A DNA stretch of 64,000 nucleotides from contig PLJL01000001.1 of NCBI GenBank assembly GCA_003140215.1, positions 562,501 through 626,500 on the forward strand, given 5' to 3'. The notes under the pieces are model-generated. The model made no database searches. It saw nothing but the letters and a program-made list of their open reading frames with translations, and was not told the DNA's origin. Positions within the stretch are counted from its first letter, which is position 1. Every line of letters starts with the position of its first letter. This DNA is from Vulcanimicrobiota bacterium. Its GTDB lineage: Bacteria; Vulcanimicrobiota; Vulcanimicrobiia; Vulcanimicrobiales; Vulcanimicrobiaceae. Position numbers and translations under genes: made by a program. Positions 27,342-35,446 of this stretch are shown here, in pieces.

Positions 27342-28441
27342 GCGTCATCGTCATCACCGGCGCCTCGAGCGGGATCGGGCGCGCGCTCGCACTGCGGGCG
27401 GCCCGAGCCGGGTATGACGTCGTCGCGATCGGCCGCAACGTTGCGGCGCTCGAAGAAGTCGCCGCGCGCGTCCGCGCCGAGGGCGGGAGCATCGTGACGA
27501 GCGCGACCGACGTGAGCGATCCGGCCAACGCGCGCGCCATCGCCGCGTTGGCGCAGGCGACCTTCGGCGGGATCGACGTGCTGGTCAATAATGCCGGCCA
27601 CGTGGCGGTCGGGCCGCTCTCGGCGCAAAGCGACGACGCCTTGCGGGCGCAGTTCGGAACCCACGCGATCGGACCGATCGCGCTGGTGCGCGAAGCGTTG
27701 CCGCTGCTGCGCACGTCGCGCGGTCACGTCTTCATGGTCGGCAGCGGCGTCGCGCGCATCCCCGTCCCCGGGCTGGGCGCGTATCCGCCCTCGAAGGCGG
27801 CGACGCGCTCCGCCGCGTCGATCCTGCGCAGCGAGCTCAAACCCGACGGAATCGCGGTGACGTACGTCGATCCCGGCGTCGTCGACACCGCGTTCATGAC
27901 CCGCGCGGGGATGCCCGGCGCACCTGCGACGCTGCTCGTCGCGCCCGAAGAGGTCGCGCGCAAGATGCTGCTCGCGGTCGGTACGCGGCCGCGCGTGCTC
28001 AACGTGGTGCCGTGGCAGACGACGTTCGTCGCGCTCGCCGAGCTGTTCCCGCGGGTCACCGACTTCGTGCTCGAGCGCAATCCCGCGCTCGTCGGCACGG
28101 CGGAGCTCGCGGCCGAGCCGGTCGCCGAGTTGCCGGCGGCGCCCGAACCTCCCGCGCCCGAAGCTCCGGTACCTCCGCCGCAGGTCGAGCCGGCGCCCGG
28201 CTTCGATGCGGCGATCGATACCGTCCGGCGCCGCATGGAGCGCGTGCGGCTCGGCGAGCAGTTCGTGCGCGGGCTGCTGCACCACGGTGCGGTGCTCGAT
28301 CCCAACGACGTCGCGCTGCAGTGGGCCGGGATGCCCAACAAGAACGAGCGCGCGGCGACGATCGACGTGCTCGAAGCGCTGGCCGAGGGCGGGTTCCTGC
28401 AGCGCGACGGGGAGCGGTATCGCGTCGTGCGCGTCCCCTGA
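27338..28441 (+). CDS. Short-chain dehydrogenase with Pro-rich linker and C-terminal helical domain
   Basis: 367 residues, longer than the 240-280 typical of SDRs. The Rossmann motif TGASSGIG lies at residues 7-14, NNAG at about 86, and the catalytic Ser, Tyr and Lys in VGSGVARIPVPGLGAYPPSK. After about residue 257 comes a Pro/Ala/Glu-rich linker (PAAPEPPAPEAPVPPP), then an ~80-residue helical tail (IDTVRRRMERVRLGEQFVRGLLHHG..VLEALAEGGFLQRDGERYRVV) resembling a winged helix. It overlaps both neighbours (ATGA, TGATG), so it is coupled. Substrate unknown. Confidence 0.88.
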   Translation: MSVIVITGASSGIGRALALRAARAGYDVVAIGRNVAALEEVAARVRAEGGSIVTSATDVSDPANARAIAALAQATFGGIDVLVNNAGHVAVGPLSAQSDDALRAQFGTHAIGPIALVREALPLLRTSRGHVFMVGSGVARIPVPGLGAYPPSKAATRSAASILRSELKPDGIAVTYVDPGVVDTAFMTRAGMPGAPATLLVAPEEVARKMLLAVGTRPRVLNVVPWQTTFVALAELFPRVTDFVLERNPALVGTAELAAEPVAELPAAPEPPAPEAPVPPPQVEPAPGFDAAIDTVRRRMERVRLGEQFVRGLLHHGAVLDPNDVALQWAGMPNKNERAATIDVLEALAEGGFLQRDGERYRVVRVP

Positions 28442-29598
28442 TGGACGAGCTGCGCGCGCAGCTCGTAGCGCACCTGCGCGGGCGCGGCGACATTCGAAGC
28501 GAGCGCGTCGCCGCCGCGTTCACGCGCGTTCCGCGGCATCTGTTCGTCCCCGAGATGTCGCCGCAGGAAGCCTACAGCGACCGGCCGCTGGCGATCAAGC
28601 TCGAGGACGGCGTCCCGATCAGCTCGTCGTCGCAACCCGCGATCATGGCCGAGATGCTCGAGATGCTCGACCTGCGCGGCGGCGAGCGCATCCTCGAGAT
28701 CGGCGCGGGAAGCGGCTACAACGCGGCGCTGCTCGCCGAGCTGGTGGGACCCGCGGGAACGGTCAGCTCGCTCGATCTCGACGCGGATCTCGTCGATGCC
28801 GCGCGCGCACACCTCGCAGACGCGGGCTACGCTCGCGTGCGCGTCACGCGCGCCGACGGCGCGCAGGGCGACCCCGGGCACGCGCCTTTCGACGCGGTCA
28901 TCGCCACCGTCGGCGTCGAGCGCATCCCGCCGGCCTGGATCGCGCAGTTGCGCGAGGGCGGCCGGCTGGTCGCGCCGCTGACCATTCGCTCGATGCAGAA
29001 GGTCGTCGCGTTCGACCGCACGGCTTCGGGGTTGTCGAGCCTCCGCTTCGTCGACGCCGGCTTCATGATGCTGCGCGGACCCTCGGCGACGGCAGACACC
29101 CGGCTCGTTCGGCTGGGTGTTGCGGCCACGCTCCACGTCTTCGCGGCCGCGGCCCAAACCATCGATCCGGCGGCGCTCGCGGCGGCGCTGGCTCGTCGCG
29201 ACGCGCAGGTCGTGCAGCCCGCGCGCCGGCTCACCCGCGAGGCGGTGTGGAACGGCTTCGCGCTGTGGCTGGCGCTGCACGACGACGCGTTTTGCCGGCT
29301 TGCGACGCCGGCGGGCGCCGAGTCAGGCGGCATCCCCAACCTGCTGCCGGGCGCGGAGTCGCACAACGGCGGCGCGGTGACGGTGGGGCTGGCCGTTGGG
29401 GACGAACTCGTCGTCTTCGCGCCGCGCGGCACCCACGATGTCGTCGTGAACCGGATCGGTTCCGACCGCGGCGGCCTGGCGCGCTTGCAGAGCACGATCG
29501 CAGCCTGGGACGACGCCGGGCGGCCCGGCGCCGCGACGCTGCGCGTGCGGGTCGACCACACCGGCGTGACGCACGCCGAGTTGCGCGGCGGGCGTTAG
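28441..29598 (+). CDS. Protein-L-isoaspartate methyltransferase-like, with long C-terminal extension
   Basis: 385 residues; classical PIMTs are about 210. Residues 1-200 match the family: RVPRHLFVPE, the SS-PAIMAEMLE pattern, the SAM loop EIGAGSGYNAALLAEL (86-101), and the acidic loop EREGGRL-like. The remaining 180 residues form a separate domain (TREAVWNGFALWLALHDDAF, GLAVGDELVVFAPRG) seen in long methyltransferases that act on small molecules or peptides. It therefore may not be a protein-repair enzyme. The ATG overlaps the SDR stop by one base. M48 gene converges after a 7-base gap. Confidence 0.85.
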   Translation: MDELRAQLVAHLRGRGDIRSERVAAAFTRVPRHLFVPEMSPQEAYSDRPLAIKLEDGVPISSSSQPAIMAEMLEMLDLRGGERILEIGAGSGYNAALLAELVGPAGTVSSLDLDADLVDAARAHLADAGYARVRVTRADGAQGDPGHAPFDAVIATVGVERIPPAWIAQLREGGRLVAPLTIRSMQKVVAFDRTASGLSSLRFVDAGFMMLRGPSATADTRLVRLGVAATLHVFAAAAQTIDPAALAAALARRDAQVVQPARRLTREAVWNGFALWLALHDDAFCRLATPAGAESGGIPNLLPGAESHNGGAVTVGLAVGDELVVFAPRGTHDVVVNRIGSDRGGLARLQSTIAAWDDAGRPGAATLRVRVDHTGVTHAELRGGR

Positions 29599-29605
29599 GC
29601 CCGGT

Positions 29606-30391
29606 TCACCAGTACGCGACGTCCTTCTGCTTGGTGTCCTTGAACTTGCCGAACACGTCGGGGTTGGCCCGAAACTGGTGCTCGAGATCGGCGATGCGCG
29701 CTTCGTCGACGGGATGATCGCGCAGCCAGTAGTTCTGGCCGGCGCCGTACGTCTCGGTCATCGTTTGGAAGAACCAGACCATCCCCCAGGGATTGAATTG
29801 GCCCGTCGCGGCCATGATGCGCGCGCCCTCTTCGTCCGCTTGGGCCTCGATGTGGCGCGACTGCGCGGCGTCGGTGCCGGCGACCGCATACTGCGAGCCG
29901 TAGTCGATCGCGGCGCCGACCAGCGGGCCCAGCACGATCTGCGCGAGCACCGAGACGACCGACGCGGCGGCGCTCTTCTTTTGCAGCGCCGCCATCCGCT
30001 GCGCGACGTGATGCAGCACCATGTGGCCGGTTTCGTGCGCCAGCACGCCGGCGAGCTCGTCCTTGTTCTTGGCCAAGCGCAGCAGCGGCTCGTTGACGTA
30101 GATGTTTCCGCCCGGCACGGCGAACGCGTTGGCCGAATCGCCGCGCACGATGTAGTAGCGGATCGGATACGGGTAGCGCGACCGGGTGGCGTCGGCGATA
30201 ACCGAACCGATCTCGTTGAGGTGCTCGTAAAAGCCCGAGTCGAAGAGAACTTCCCCGTCTTCGCGAAGCTGCGAGAAGACTTCCCGGCCGATCGCCGCTT
30301 CGTCGAGCCCGGCCAGCGCAGGCGCTGCGTGCGCTAGCTCGGTCAGGCCGACGGTCGCGATGAGACTGCTGATGAACGCGTTGCGTTGCAC
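29606..30391 (-). CDS. M48 family zinc metallopeptidase, exported
   Basis: 261 residues from a GTG at 30391, chosen because GAGGAA sits 7 bases upstream and because a signal peptide (FISSLIATVGLTELAHAAPA) follows. Zinc motif HETGH at residues 119-123, with the third ligand Glu in IEAQADEEGARIM. AAAASVVSVLAQIV is a hydrophobic segment near the active site. Relatives are periplasmic quality-control or beta-barrel proteases such as BepA, which has the same HExxH-helix layout. No TPR tail is present. Head-to-head with the sedolisin at only 25 bases. Confidence 0.9.
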   Translation of the reverse strand: MQRNAFISSLIATVGLTELAHAAPALAGLDEAAIGREVFSQLREDGEVLFDSGFYEHLNEIGSVIADATRSRYPYPIRYYIVRGDSANAFAVPGGNIYVNEPLLRLAKNKDELAGVLAHETGHMVLHHVAQRMAALQKKSAAASVVSVLAQIVLGPLVGAAIDYGSQYAVAGTDAAQSRHIEAQADEEGARIMAATGQFNPWGMVWFFQTMTETYGAGQNYWLRDHPVDEARIADLEHQFRANPDVFGKFKDTKQKDVAYW

Positions 30392-30416
30392 TAGGGATTC
30401 CTCGGAAAGGACGCGG

Positions 30417-32162
30417 TTGCCTAGGAAACTCTCCCGCTGGCTGATCGGTTGCGTGGCGCTGTCGGTGTCCCTCTTGGCGTGGTCCCAGCTTGCGGGCGCC
30501 GCGGGCTCGCGCGTCGCCGTCCCGCTGGGCGCGCTGACCGGGCTGCACCCGGCCGGAAGCGCCGATCCCGGGACGATCCTGCACCTCGCGGTCGAGCTCC
30601 AGCCCAAGAGCGACCTGGACGGCTTGGCTGCGCGAATGAGCGATCCGGCCAATCCAGCGCACCGCCAGCTGATCTCGCGGGACGACTTCGTCAGCCGCTT
30701 CGGCCGCGTCCCCGACGCCCGCGCGGTCGGTGCGCTGCTGCGCGCCAACGGCGGCACCGACGTCGAGGTCGCCGGCGACGGACTGATCGCCGGCGCGTTG
30801 CTGCGCGTCGATCAGGCCGAGCGGCTCTTCGGGGTGACCTGGCAGAAGTGGACCGACGGCACGCGCACCGTCGTGGCGCCCAGCGGCCCGCTCAACCTCC
30901 CCATCAACGGCGTACGCGACGTGCGCGGCGTGGTCGTCGCCTCGACGCCGCGCTTGGCCGACACGCGGCCGTCCTTCACGTACTTCCGCGGCGACTGGTA
31001 CGAGCCGTCGCGCTTCCGCTCGATGACCGACGCGGTCGCCGACGGCGGCAACGGCCAGCGCGTGGTGCTCGTCGAGGACGCTTCGGATCGCTTCGATCTC
31101 AACGACGTGCGGCGGTTCCTGGCGGCCGAGGGTCCGCCGCCCGGCGCCGACCCGCAGCGCGTCACCGAACGCAGCTACGTCTTCAAGAACGCGTCGGGCG
31201 GTTGCGGCCGCGACGACCGCGGCCAGGAAGCCGCGCTCGACGTCGACGCGACCGTCACGATGGCGCCGCTGGCCGAGGCTGTCGTCGACTACGACGACGT
31301 CTGCGCCGCCGGCAACGACGGCACGCTGGCGCTCGCGCGCGCGCTCGATCTCGATCCGACGGTGATCGTGTTCCCGTTCGTGGTCGGTCCGGCCGACGGC
31401 CCGATCGCGTCACGCTACGGGCTCACGCCGCTCCCGCAGCTCGAAGCGCTGGTGCGCGGGATCCCGCTCGTCGTCCCGGCCGGCGACGACGGTGCCTACG
31501 GTTTCAAGGAGCCCGGCGTCGAGCGCGCGCGCGTGTCGTGGCCGTGCGTCTCACCGTATGTCATCTGCGTGGGCGGATCGCAGTTGGGCGACCGCGACGG
31601 CGTGGTCGACGAAGGCCCTTGGAACGACCTCGACCACGCCGGCGGCGGCGGCATCTCGGTCGAACCGCGCCCGTCGTGGCAAGACGCGCCGGGCGACTTC
31701 CTGTTCTCGCGCGACTACGTGAAGAACCGCATCGTCCCCGACGTCTCCGGCGACGCAGCCGGACACCTGCGGGTGTACTGGCACGGCTACGGCCTGGGCG
31801 GCGTCGGCGGCACGAGCGAAAGCGCCGCGCTCGTGGGCGGCCAGCTCGCGGCGATCAACAGCCTCAGCGTGGCGGGGCGCCGCCTGCTCACCGCCGGCGA
31901 TCTCTACGTGCTCGCGCGCACCGCGCCGCAAGCGTTCCGCGACATCTCGCGCGAGAACGACCGGGGTTGGAAGGACAACACGCTGCGCCCTCGCCGCCCG
32001 CCGTTGGCGAAGAACTTCACCGGGCTGCTTCCAACCCCGCCGCCGCTGGTGCGCGGCTGCGCCGAGCAGCAACCCGATGGTTGCGCCGTGCGGCCCGGTT
32101 ACGACGCCGTGACGGGGATCGGTTCGATCAAGGAGCGCGCCGCGGTCGACGCGCTGCGTTGA
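30417..32162 (+). CDS. Sedolisin/kumamolisin family serine carboxyl protease, pro-form
   Basis: 581 residues from a TTG with a strong GGAAAGG site 6 bases upstream; an ATG at 30360 in frame would read through the divergent gene's promoter. The signal segment is WLIGCVALSVSLLAWSQ. The N-terminal prodomain (HRQLISRDDFVSRFG) is typical of S53. The catalytic Glu and Asp lie in GQEAALDVDATVTM, and the nucleophile is GGTSESAA (Ser near residue 467). Such proteases act in acidic environments outside the cell and are autoprocessed. Confidence 0.9.
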   Translation: MPRKLSRWLIGCVALSVSLLAWSQLAGAAGSRVAVPLGALTGLHPAGSADPGTILHLAVELQPKSDLDGLAARMSDPANPAHRQLISRDDFVSRFGRVPDARAVGALLRANGGTDVEVAGDGLIAGALLRVDQAERLFGVTWQKWTDGTRTVVAPSGPLNLPINGVRDVRGVVVASTPRLADTRPSFTYFRGDWYEPSRFRSMTDAVADGGNGQRVVLVEDASDRFDLNDVRRFLAAEGPPPGADPQRVTERSYVFKNASGGCGRDDRGQEAALDVDATVTMAPLAEAVVDYDDVCAAGNDGTLALARALDLDPTVIVFPFVVGPADGPIASRYGLTPLPQLEALVRGIPLVVPAGDDGAYGFKEPGVERARVSWPCVSPYVICVGGSQLGDRDGVVDEGPWNDLDHAGGGGISVEPRPSWQDAPGDFLFSRDYVKNRIVPDVSGDAAGHLRVYWHGYGLGGVGGTSESAALVGGQLAAINSLSVAGRRLLTAGDLYVLARTAPQAFRDISRENDRGWKDNTLRPRRPPLAKNFTGLLPTPPPLVRGCAEQQPDGCAVRPGYDAVTGIGSIKERAAVDALR

Positions 32163-32955
32163 CCCCCAGCGCGACGAAGAACAGCAGCGTGGCGAGCAAG
32201 ACGATCGTCGCGCCCGACGACGCGTGCAGCTCGTAGGACGCATACAACCCGCCGACCGTCGAAAACACGCCGAACGCGCACGACAGCAGCATCATCGGCA
32301 CGAACCGCTGCGTGAGCTGGCCCGCGGCGGCGGCCGGCGTGACGAGCAACGCCGCCACGAGCACGATCCCGACCGCCTGGAGCGAGACGATGATCGTGAG
32401 CGCCAGGATCACCAGCAGCGCGTAGTCGATGAAGCCGGAGCGAATCCCCGCCGCCTGCGCGACCACCGGGTCGAAGGACGTGTAAAGCAGCGGGCGCCAC
32501 AGCGCGCCGACGACGAGCGCGACGAACAACCCCAGCCCGACCACCATCGCGACGTCGTACGACGACACGCCCAGGATGCTGCCGAACAGAAAGCTCTGCA
32601 GGTCGACGGTCGCGCGCGGCGAGCGCGACATGAGAAATACGCCCAGCGCGAACGCACCGGTGAACAGCACGCCGATCGCCGTGTCGAGCGAGACCCGGCC
32701 GCGGCGGTGGATGAAGCCGATCCCCAGCGCCGTGACGATCGTCGCGACCGCCGCGCCGGCGTAGAAGTTGGCGCCGCGCAGATACGCGATGGCGATCCCG
32801 GCGAACGACGCGTGGGCCAGCCCGTCGCCGATGAACGACAGCTTGCGCAGCACGACGTAGGTTCCCATGGAGGAGCACAGCGCACCCACGAACAGCGCCA
32901 CCACGAACGCACGCTGCATGAAGTCGTACTGAAACGGCGCGAGGATGTCGGGCAT
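32128..32955 (-). CDS. Metal ABC transporter permease (ZnuB/MntB family)
   Basis: 275 residues with about eight hydrophobic helices. The EAA-like loop TYVVLRKLSFIGDGLAHASFAGIA is diagnostic of the ABC-3 permease family importing Zn2+, Mn2+ or Fe2+. It is the last gene of the three-gene import operon (binding protein, ATPase, permease); the ATPase stop lies 1 base before its ATG. The 3' end overlaps the sedolisin gene convergently by 35 bases. Confidence 0.93.
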   Translation of the reverse strand: MPDILAPFQYDFMQRAFVVALFVGALCSSMGTYVVLRKLSFIGDGLAHASFAGIAIAYLRGANFYAGAAVATIVTALGIGFIHRRGRVSLDTAIGVLFTGAFALGVFLMSRSPRATVDLQSFLFGSILGVSSYDVAMVVGLGLFVALVVGALWRPLLYTSFDPVVAQAAGIRSGFIDYALLVILALTIIVSLQAVGIVLVAALLVTPAAAAGQLTQRFVPMMLLSCAFGVFSTVGGLYASYELHASSGATIVLLATLLFFVALGVNAARRPRRAP

Positions 32956-32956
32956 G

Positions 32957-33688
32957 TCAGCGGTGGTGCCCGTGGGTGTGGGTGTGCTCGCGAATGCCCG
33001 CGTACGCGCCGGACTCGAGCACGGCGTCGGGCGTTCCGTCGGCGAGGATCTTGTGGTCGACCACGATGAGGCGATCGAACCACTCCGGCGCGCGGTCGAG
33101 ATCGTGCGTGGTCATCAGCACCGGCAAGCCGTCGCGGACGAGCCCACGCACCAGCGCCAAGAGCGAATCCTCGGTCGCCGCGTCGACGCCGGTCGTGGGC
33201 TCGTCGAGCAGCAGCAACAACGGCTCCTGGGCGATCGCGCGCGCCACGAACACGCGCTGTTGCTGCCCGCCCGAGAGCGCGCTGATGTGGCGGCCGGCGA
33301 GCGCGCCCAGGTCGAGCGCTTCGATCGCGCGCGCGACCGCGCTGCGATCGTGCGCGCCAAACGGCTGGAACGGTCCTAAGCGTGGATAGCGGCCCATCGC
33401 GACGACGTCGCGCACCGTTACCGGGAACTGAAAGTCGATGTCTTCGACCTGCGGCACGTACCCGATCGTCCCGGGCCGCAAGTCACGCGGCCGGCGGCCT
33501 TGGACGCGGACCGTGCCTTCGGACGGTTGCACCAACCCGGCGACCGCCTTGAGCAGCGTCGACTTGCCCGATCCGTTGGGTCCCACGATCCCGAGCGCCG
33601 TGCCGCGCGGCAGCGTGAAATCCACGCCTTGCAGCGCCTCGACGCGGTCGTAGCGCACGTGCAGCCCGTGCACCTCGACGGCGTTCAT
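32957..33688 (-). CDS. Metal ABC transporter ATPase with His-rich tail
   Basis: 243 residues. Walker A GPNGSGKST (36-44), signature LSGGQQQRV, Walker B LLLLLDEPTTG, and switch His in LMTTHDLD. YVPQVEDIDFQFPVTV is typical of the ZnuC/MntA group. The C-terminus ends in EHTHTHGHHR, a likely metal-binding or metal-sensing tail. The ATG overlaps the upstream binding-protein stop (ATGA). It powers uptake of Zn or Mn through the permease encoded next. Confidence 0.95.
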   Translation of the reverse strand: MNAVEVHGLHVRYDRVEALQGVDFTLPRGTALGIVGPNGSGKSTLLKAVAGLVQPSEGTVRVQGRRPRDLRPGTIGYVPQVEDIDFQFPVTVRDVVAMGRYPRLGPFQPFGAHDRSAVARAIEALDLGALAGRHISALSGGQQQRVFVARAIAQEPLLLLLDEPTTGVDAATEDSLLALVRGLVRDGLPVLMTTHDLDRAPEWFDRLIVVDHKILADGTPDAVLESGAYAGIREHTHTHGHHR

Positions 33689-34557
33689 CGCAGCGCGCTC
33701 ACGATCGTGTCGGTGTCGACATCGATCATCCCGACGTAGGTGCTCACCGCCGGCTCGCTCCCCAGCGAGTCGTCGTAGAGAAAGGCCACTTTGAGGCCGC
33801 CGGCGCTCTGGGCGAGCGAGCGCGCCAGCTTGTCGCTGTATTCGTGCTCGGCGAACACCGCGCCGACGTGGCGGTTGCGCGCCAGACCGACCAACTCCGC
33901 GATGTGGGCTGGATTCGGCTCGGCGCCGGGCGTGGGCTCGATCGCGCCGACGATCTGCAGCCCGAACCGGCGCGCGTAGTAGTCGAAGGCGTTGTGGAAG
34001 ACGATCATCGTTCGCCGCCCCGCCGGGATCGTGGCGATCTTGCGCGCGGTGCGGGCGGTCAGGGCGGCGAGCTGCGCGTCGTAGGCGCTCGCTGCGGCGC
34101 GGTATCCGGGCGCCTGCACCGCGTCCGCCGCGACGAGCGCGTCGCGAATCTTCGCGACGTACGCGCGCGCATAGACCGGATCCATCCACAGGTGCGGGTT
34201 GCCGTCGCGCACCGGTAAGCCGGCGGTGCAGGTCACCACGCGCAGATGCGGATTACCGGCGTTGCGAATCGTCGCCTCGAGCCAGCCCTCGAGGCCGGCG
34301 CCGTTCTCGACGAGGACGTCGGCGTTGCGGAGCGCCGCGATGGCGTCGGGCGAGGGCTGAAAATCCTCGGGCGAGACCCCGACGGGAACGAGCGACCGAA
34401 CGTCGGCCGCCGCTCCGGCCGCTCCGCGCGCGATCGACGCCAGCGTCGACGTCGTCGCCACGATCCGCAGCGGACCGGGCGGGCGCTGCGTCGACGTGTG
34501 CGTGCACGCGGCCAGCAGCAGCGACACAAGCGCCGCCGCCCAGCGGAGAGAGGGCAT
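33685..34557 (-). CDS. Zn/Mn ABC transporter substrate-binding lipoprotein (ZnuA/MntC-like)
   Basis: 290 residues from the ATG at 34557. The lipoprotein signal ends in LLLAACTHT. Cluster A-I fold: VATTSTLASIARGAAG, NADVLVENGAGLEGWL, then metal-ligand candidates His in GNPHLWMDP, His in MIVFHNAFDYYARRFGL, Glu in FAEHEYSDKLA and Asp in FLYDDSLG. The extended His loop of classical ZnuA is absent, so Mn or Fe is as likely as Zn. A small exported protein gene begins the same strand 60 bases upstream. No metal-regulator site was recognised. Confidence 0.93.
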   Translation of the reverse strand: MPSLRWAAALVSLLLAACTHTSTQRPPGPLRIVATTSTLASIARGAAGAAADVRSLVPVGVSPEDFQPSPDAIAALRNADVLVENGAGLEGWLEATIRNAGNPHLRVVTCTAGLPVRDGNPHLWMDPVYARAYVAKIRDALVAADAVQAPGYRAAASAYDAQLAALTARTARKIATIPAGRRTMIVFHNAFDYYARRFGLQIVGAIEPTPGAEPNPAHIAELVGLARNRHVGAVFAEHEYSDKLARSLAQSAGGLKVAFLYDDSLGSEPAVSTYVGMIDVDTDTIVSALR

Positions 34558-34617
34558 CGCAAACTCTCTCGCCGGAGCGGCGGCACGCCCCTTCCCGGTC
34601 ATCCCCCGGCGCCGGTT

Positions 34618-34992
34618 CTACACCTTGGGCGGGCCCGTGAAGTGCTCGACGCTGTGCGGTGTGCCGACCCGGTATTGCCACGAGCAGTCCATGCACGTGT
34701 TGTGATCGAGATAGAACTTCATCTGACGCAGCGTCATCGACCCGCCGTCGCCGGCGCTCGTGGAGCCCATGGAATGGGTGTGCGTCGCCATCGCGGTCGC
34801 CTGCGCTTTGAGCGCGCGATTATCGACTTCCAGCTTGAGGACTCTCGCTTTGAGGTCGACGACTTGCGCGTACACTTCGTCCAGCGAGGGAGTCGCGACT
34901 CCGGATGGATTGCTTGCGGCGTGTGCGATGAAGGGCGCCGGCGCGACGAACGCGAGCGCCACGAGGAGCGGCAAGTGACGGAAGAGTTTCAC
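34618..34992 (-). CDS. Small exported protein with CxxC, ahead of the metal importer
   Basis: 124 residues from a GTG at 34992 with GGGGAGGAA just upstream. Signal peptide LPLLVALAFVAPAPFIAHA. Middle part is a helix with a coiled-coil flavour (VYAQVVDLKARVLKLEVDNRALKAQ). The C-terminal part has a His-rich stretch (MATHTHSMG) and a Cys pair in DHNTCMDCSW, a possible metal or disulfide site. The metal-importer binding protein gene starts 60 bases downstream, same strand, so a role in metal handling is inferred. No known family recognised. Confidence 0.6.
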   Translation of the reverse strand: MKLFRHLPLLVALAFVAPAPFIAHAASNPSGVATPSLDEVYAQVVDLKARVLKLEVDNRALKAQATAMATHTHSMGSTSAGDGGSMTLRQMKFYLDHNTCMDCSWQYRVGTPHSVEHFTGPPKV

Positions 34993-35167
34993 GGTTGTTC
35001 CTCCCCAGCGATGAGGGGCGCTATCGATCGTCCGACGGGGTTGCAAGGCGCGCCCTGCTGCAAGATACACGGCCTCATAGCGGCGTGCCTGGGACGCTTA
35101 ACGGCCTAGCCCTGCACAGAGGCTCGAGCTGGGCGCGTTCGCGAGCCGGCCGACGGCGGCATGCCCC

Positions 35168-35197
35168 TTTACAGGGGGCGGCGCTGTCGGCTAGAAT
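35168..35197 (+). promoter_or_regulatory. Sigma-70-type promoter of tRNA-Ala
   Basis: TTTACA (35168-35173) and TAGAAT (35192-35197), separated by 18 bases, end 16 bases before the tRNA start; close to the TTGACA/TATAAT consensus. It stands out in GC-rich DNA. Confidence 0.55.
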
Positions 35198-35213
35198 CCT
35201 CGACGGTCCCGTG

Positions 35214-35289
35214 GGGGGTGTAGCTCAGCTGGTAGAGCACTTGCTTCGCATGTAAGGGGTCAGGAGTTCGAGTCTCCTCACCTCCACCA
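35214..35289 (+). tRNA. tRNA-Ala (anticodon CGC)
   Basis: 76 bases, full cloverleaf: acceptor GGGGGTG/CACCTCC with A discriminator and encoded CCA; D arm GCTC/GAGC; anticodon stem CTTGC/GTAAG with loop TTCGCAT, anticodon CGC at 35247-35249; T arm AGGAG-TTCGAGT-CTCCT. It reads the GCG codon, abundant in this GC-rich genome. A terminator follows directly. It forms the left border of the accessory region. Confidence 0.95.
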
Positions 35290-35294
35290 CGACT

Positions 35295-35320
35295 AAGCCC
35301 GCTACGGCGGGCTTTTTCTT
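35295..35320 (+). terminator. Rho-independent terminator of tRNA-Ala
   Basis: Stem AAGCCCGC/GCGGGCTT with loop TACG (35303-35306), followed by a T-run (TTTCTT). It begins 5 bases after the tRNA 3' end. Confidence 0.85.
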
Positions 35321-35358
35321 TGTATGCTTGATTTGGTCCCAAGGGTTCTAAGTCGGGC

Positions 35359-35406
35359 ATGCCGCCTAAAATGCCGCCTATTTTTGACCACAGCTTGTTG
35401 AAGCGC
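35359..35406. repeat. ~48-bp repeat copy 1 (integrase-site-like)
   Basis: Contains two tandem ATGCCGCCTA units (35359-35368, 35371-35380) and then a TTGTTGAAGCGCT end. It lies 70 bases past the tRNA and is about 85% identical by eye to copy 2 at 36415. Tandem short motifs near a tRNA 3' end look like arm-type sites of a tyrosine recombinase, but no integrase gene is seen. Confidence 0.5.
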
Positions 35407-35446
35407 TAAGACCGAAATGCCCGTTTTCGGCGGACTTATAAAAGGC

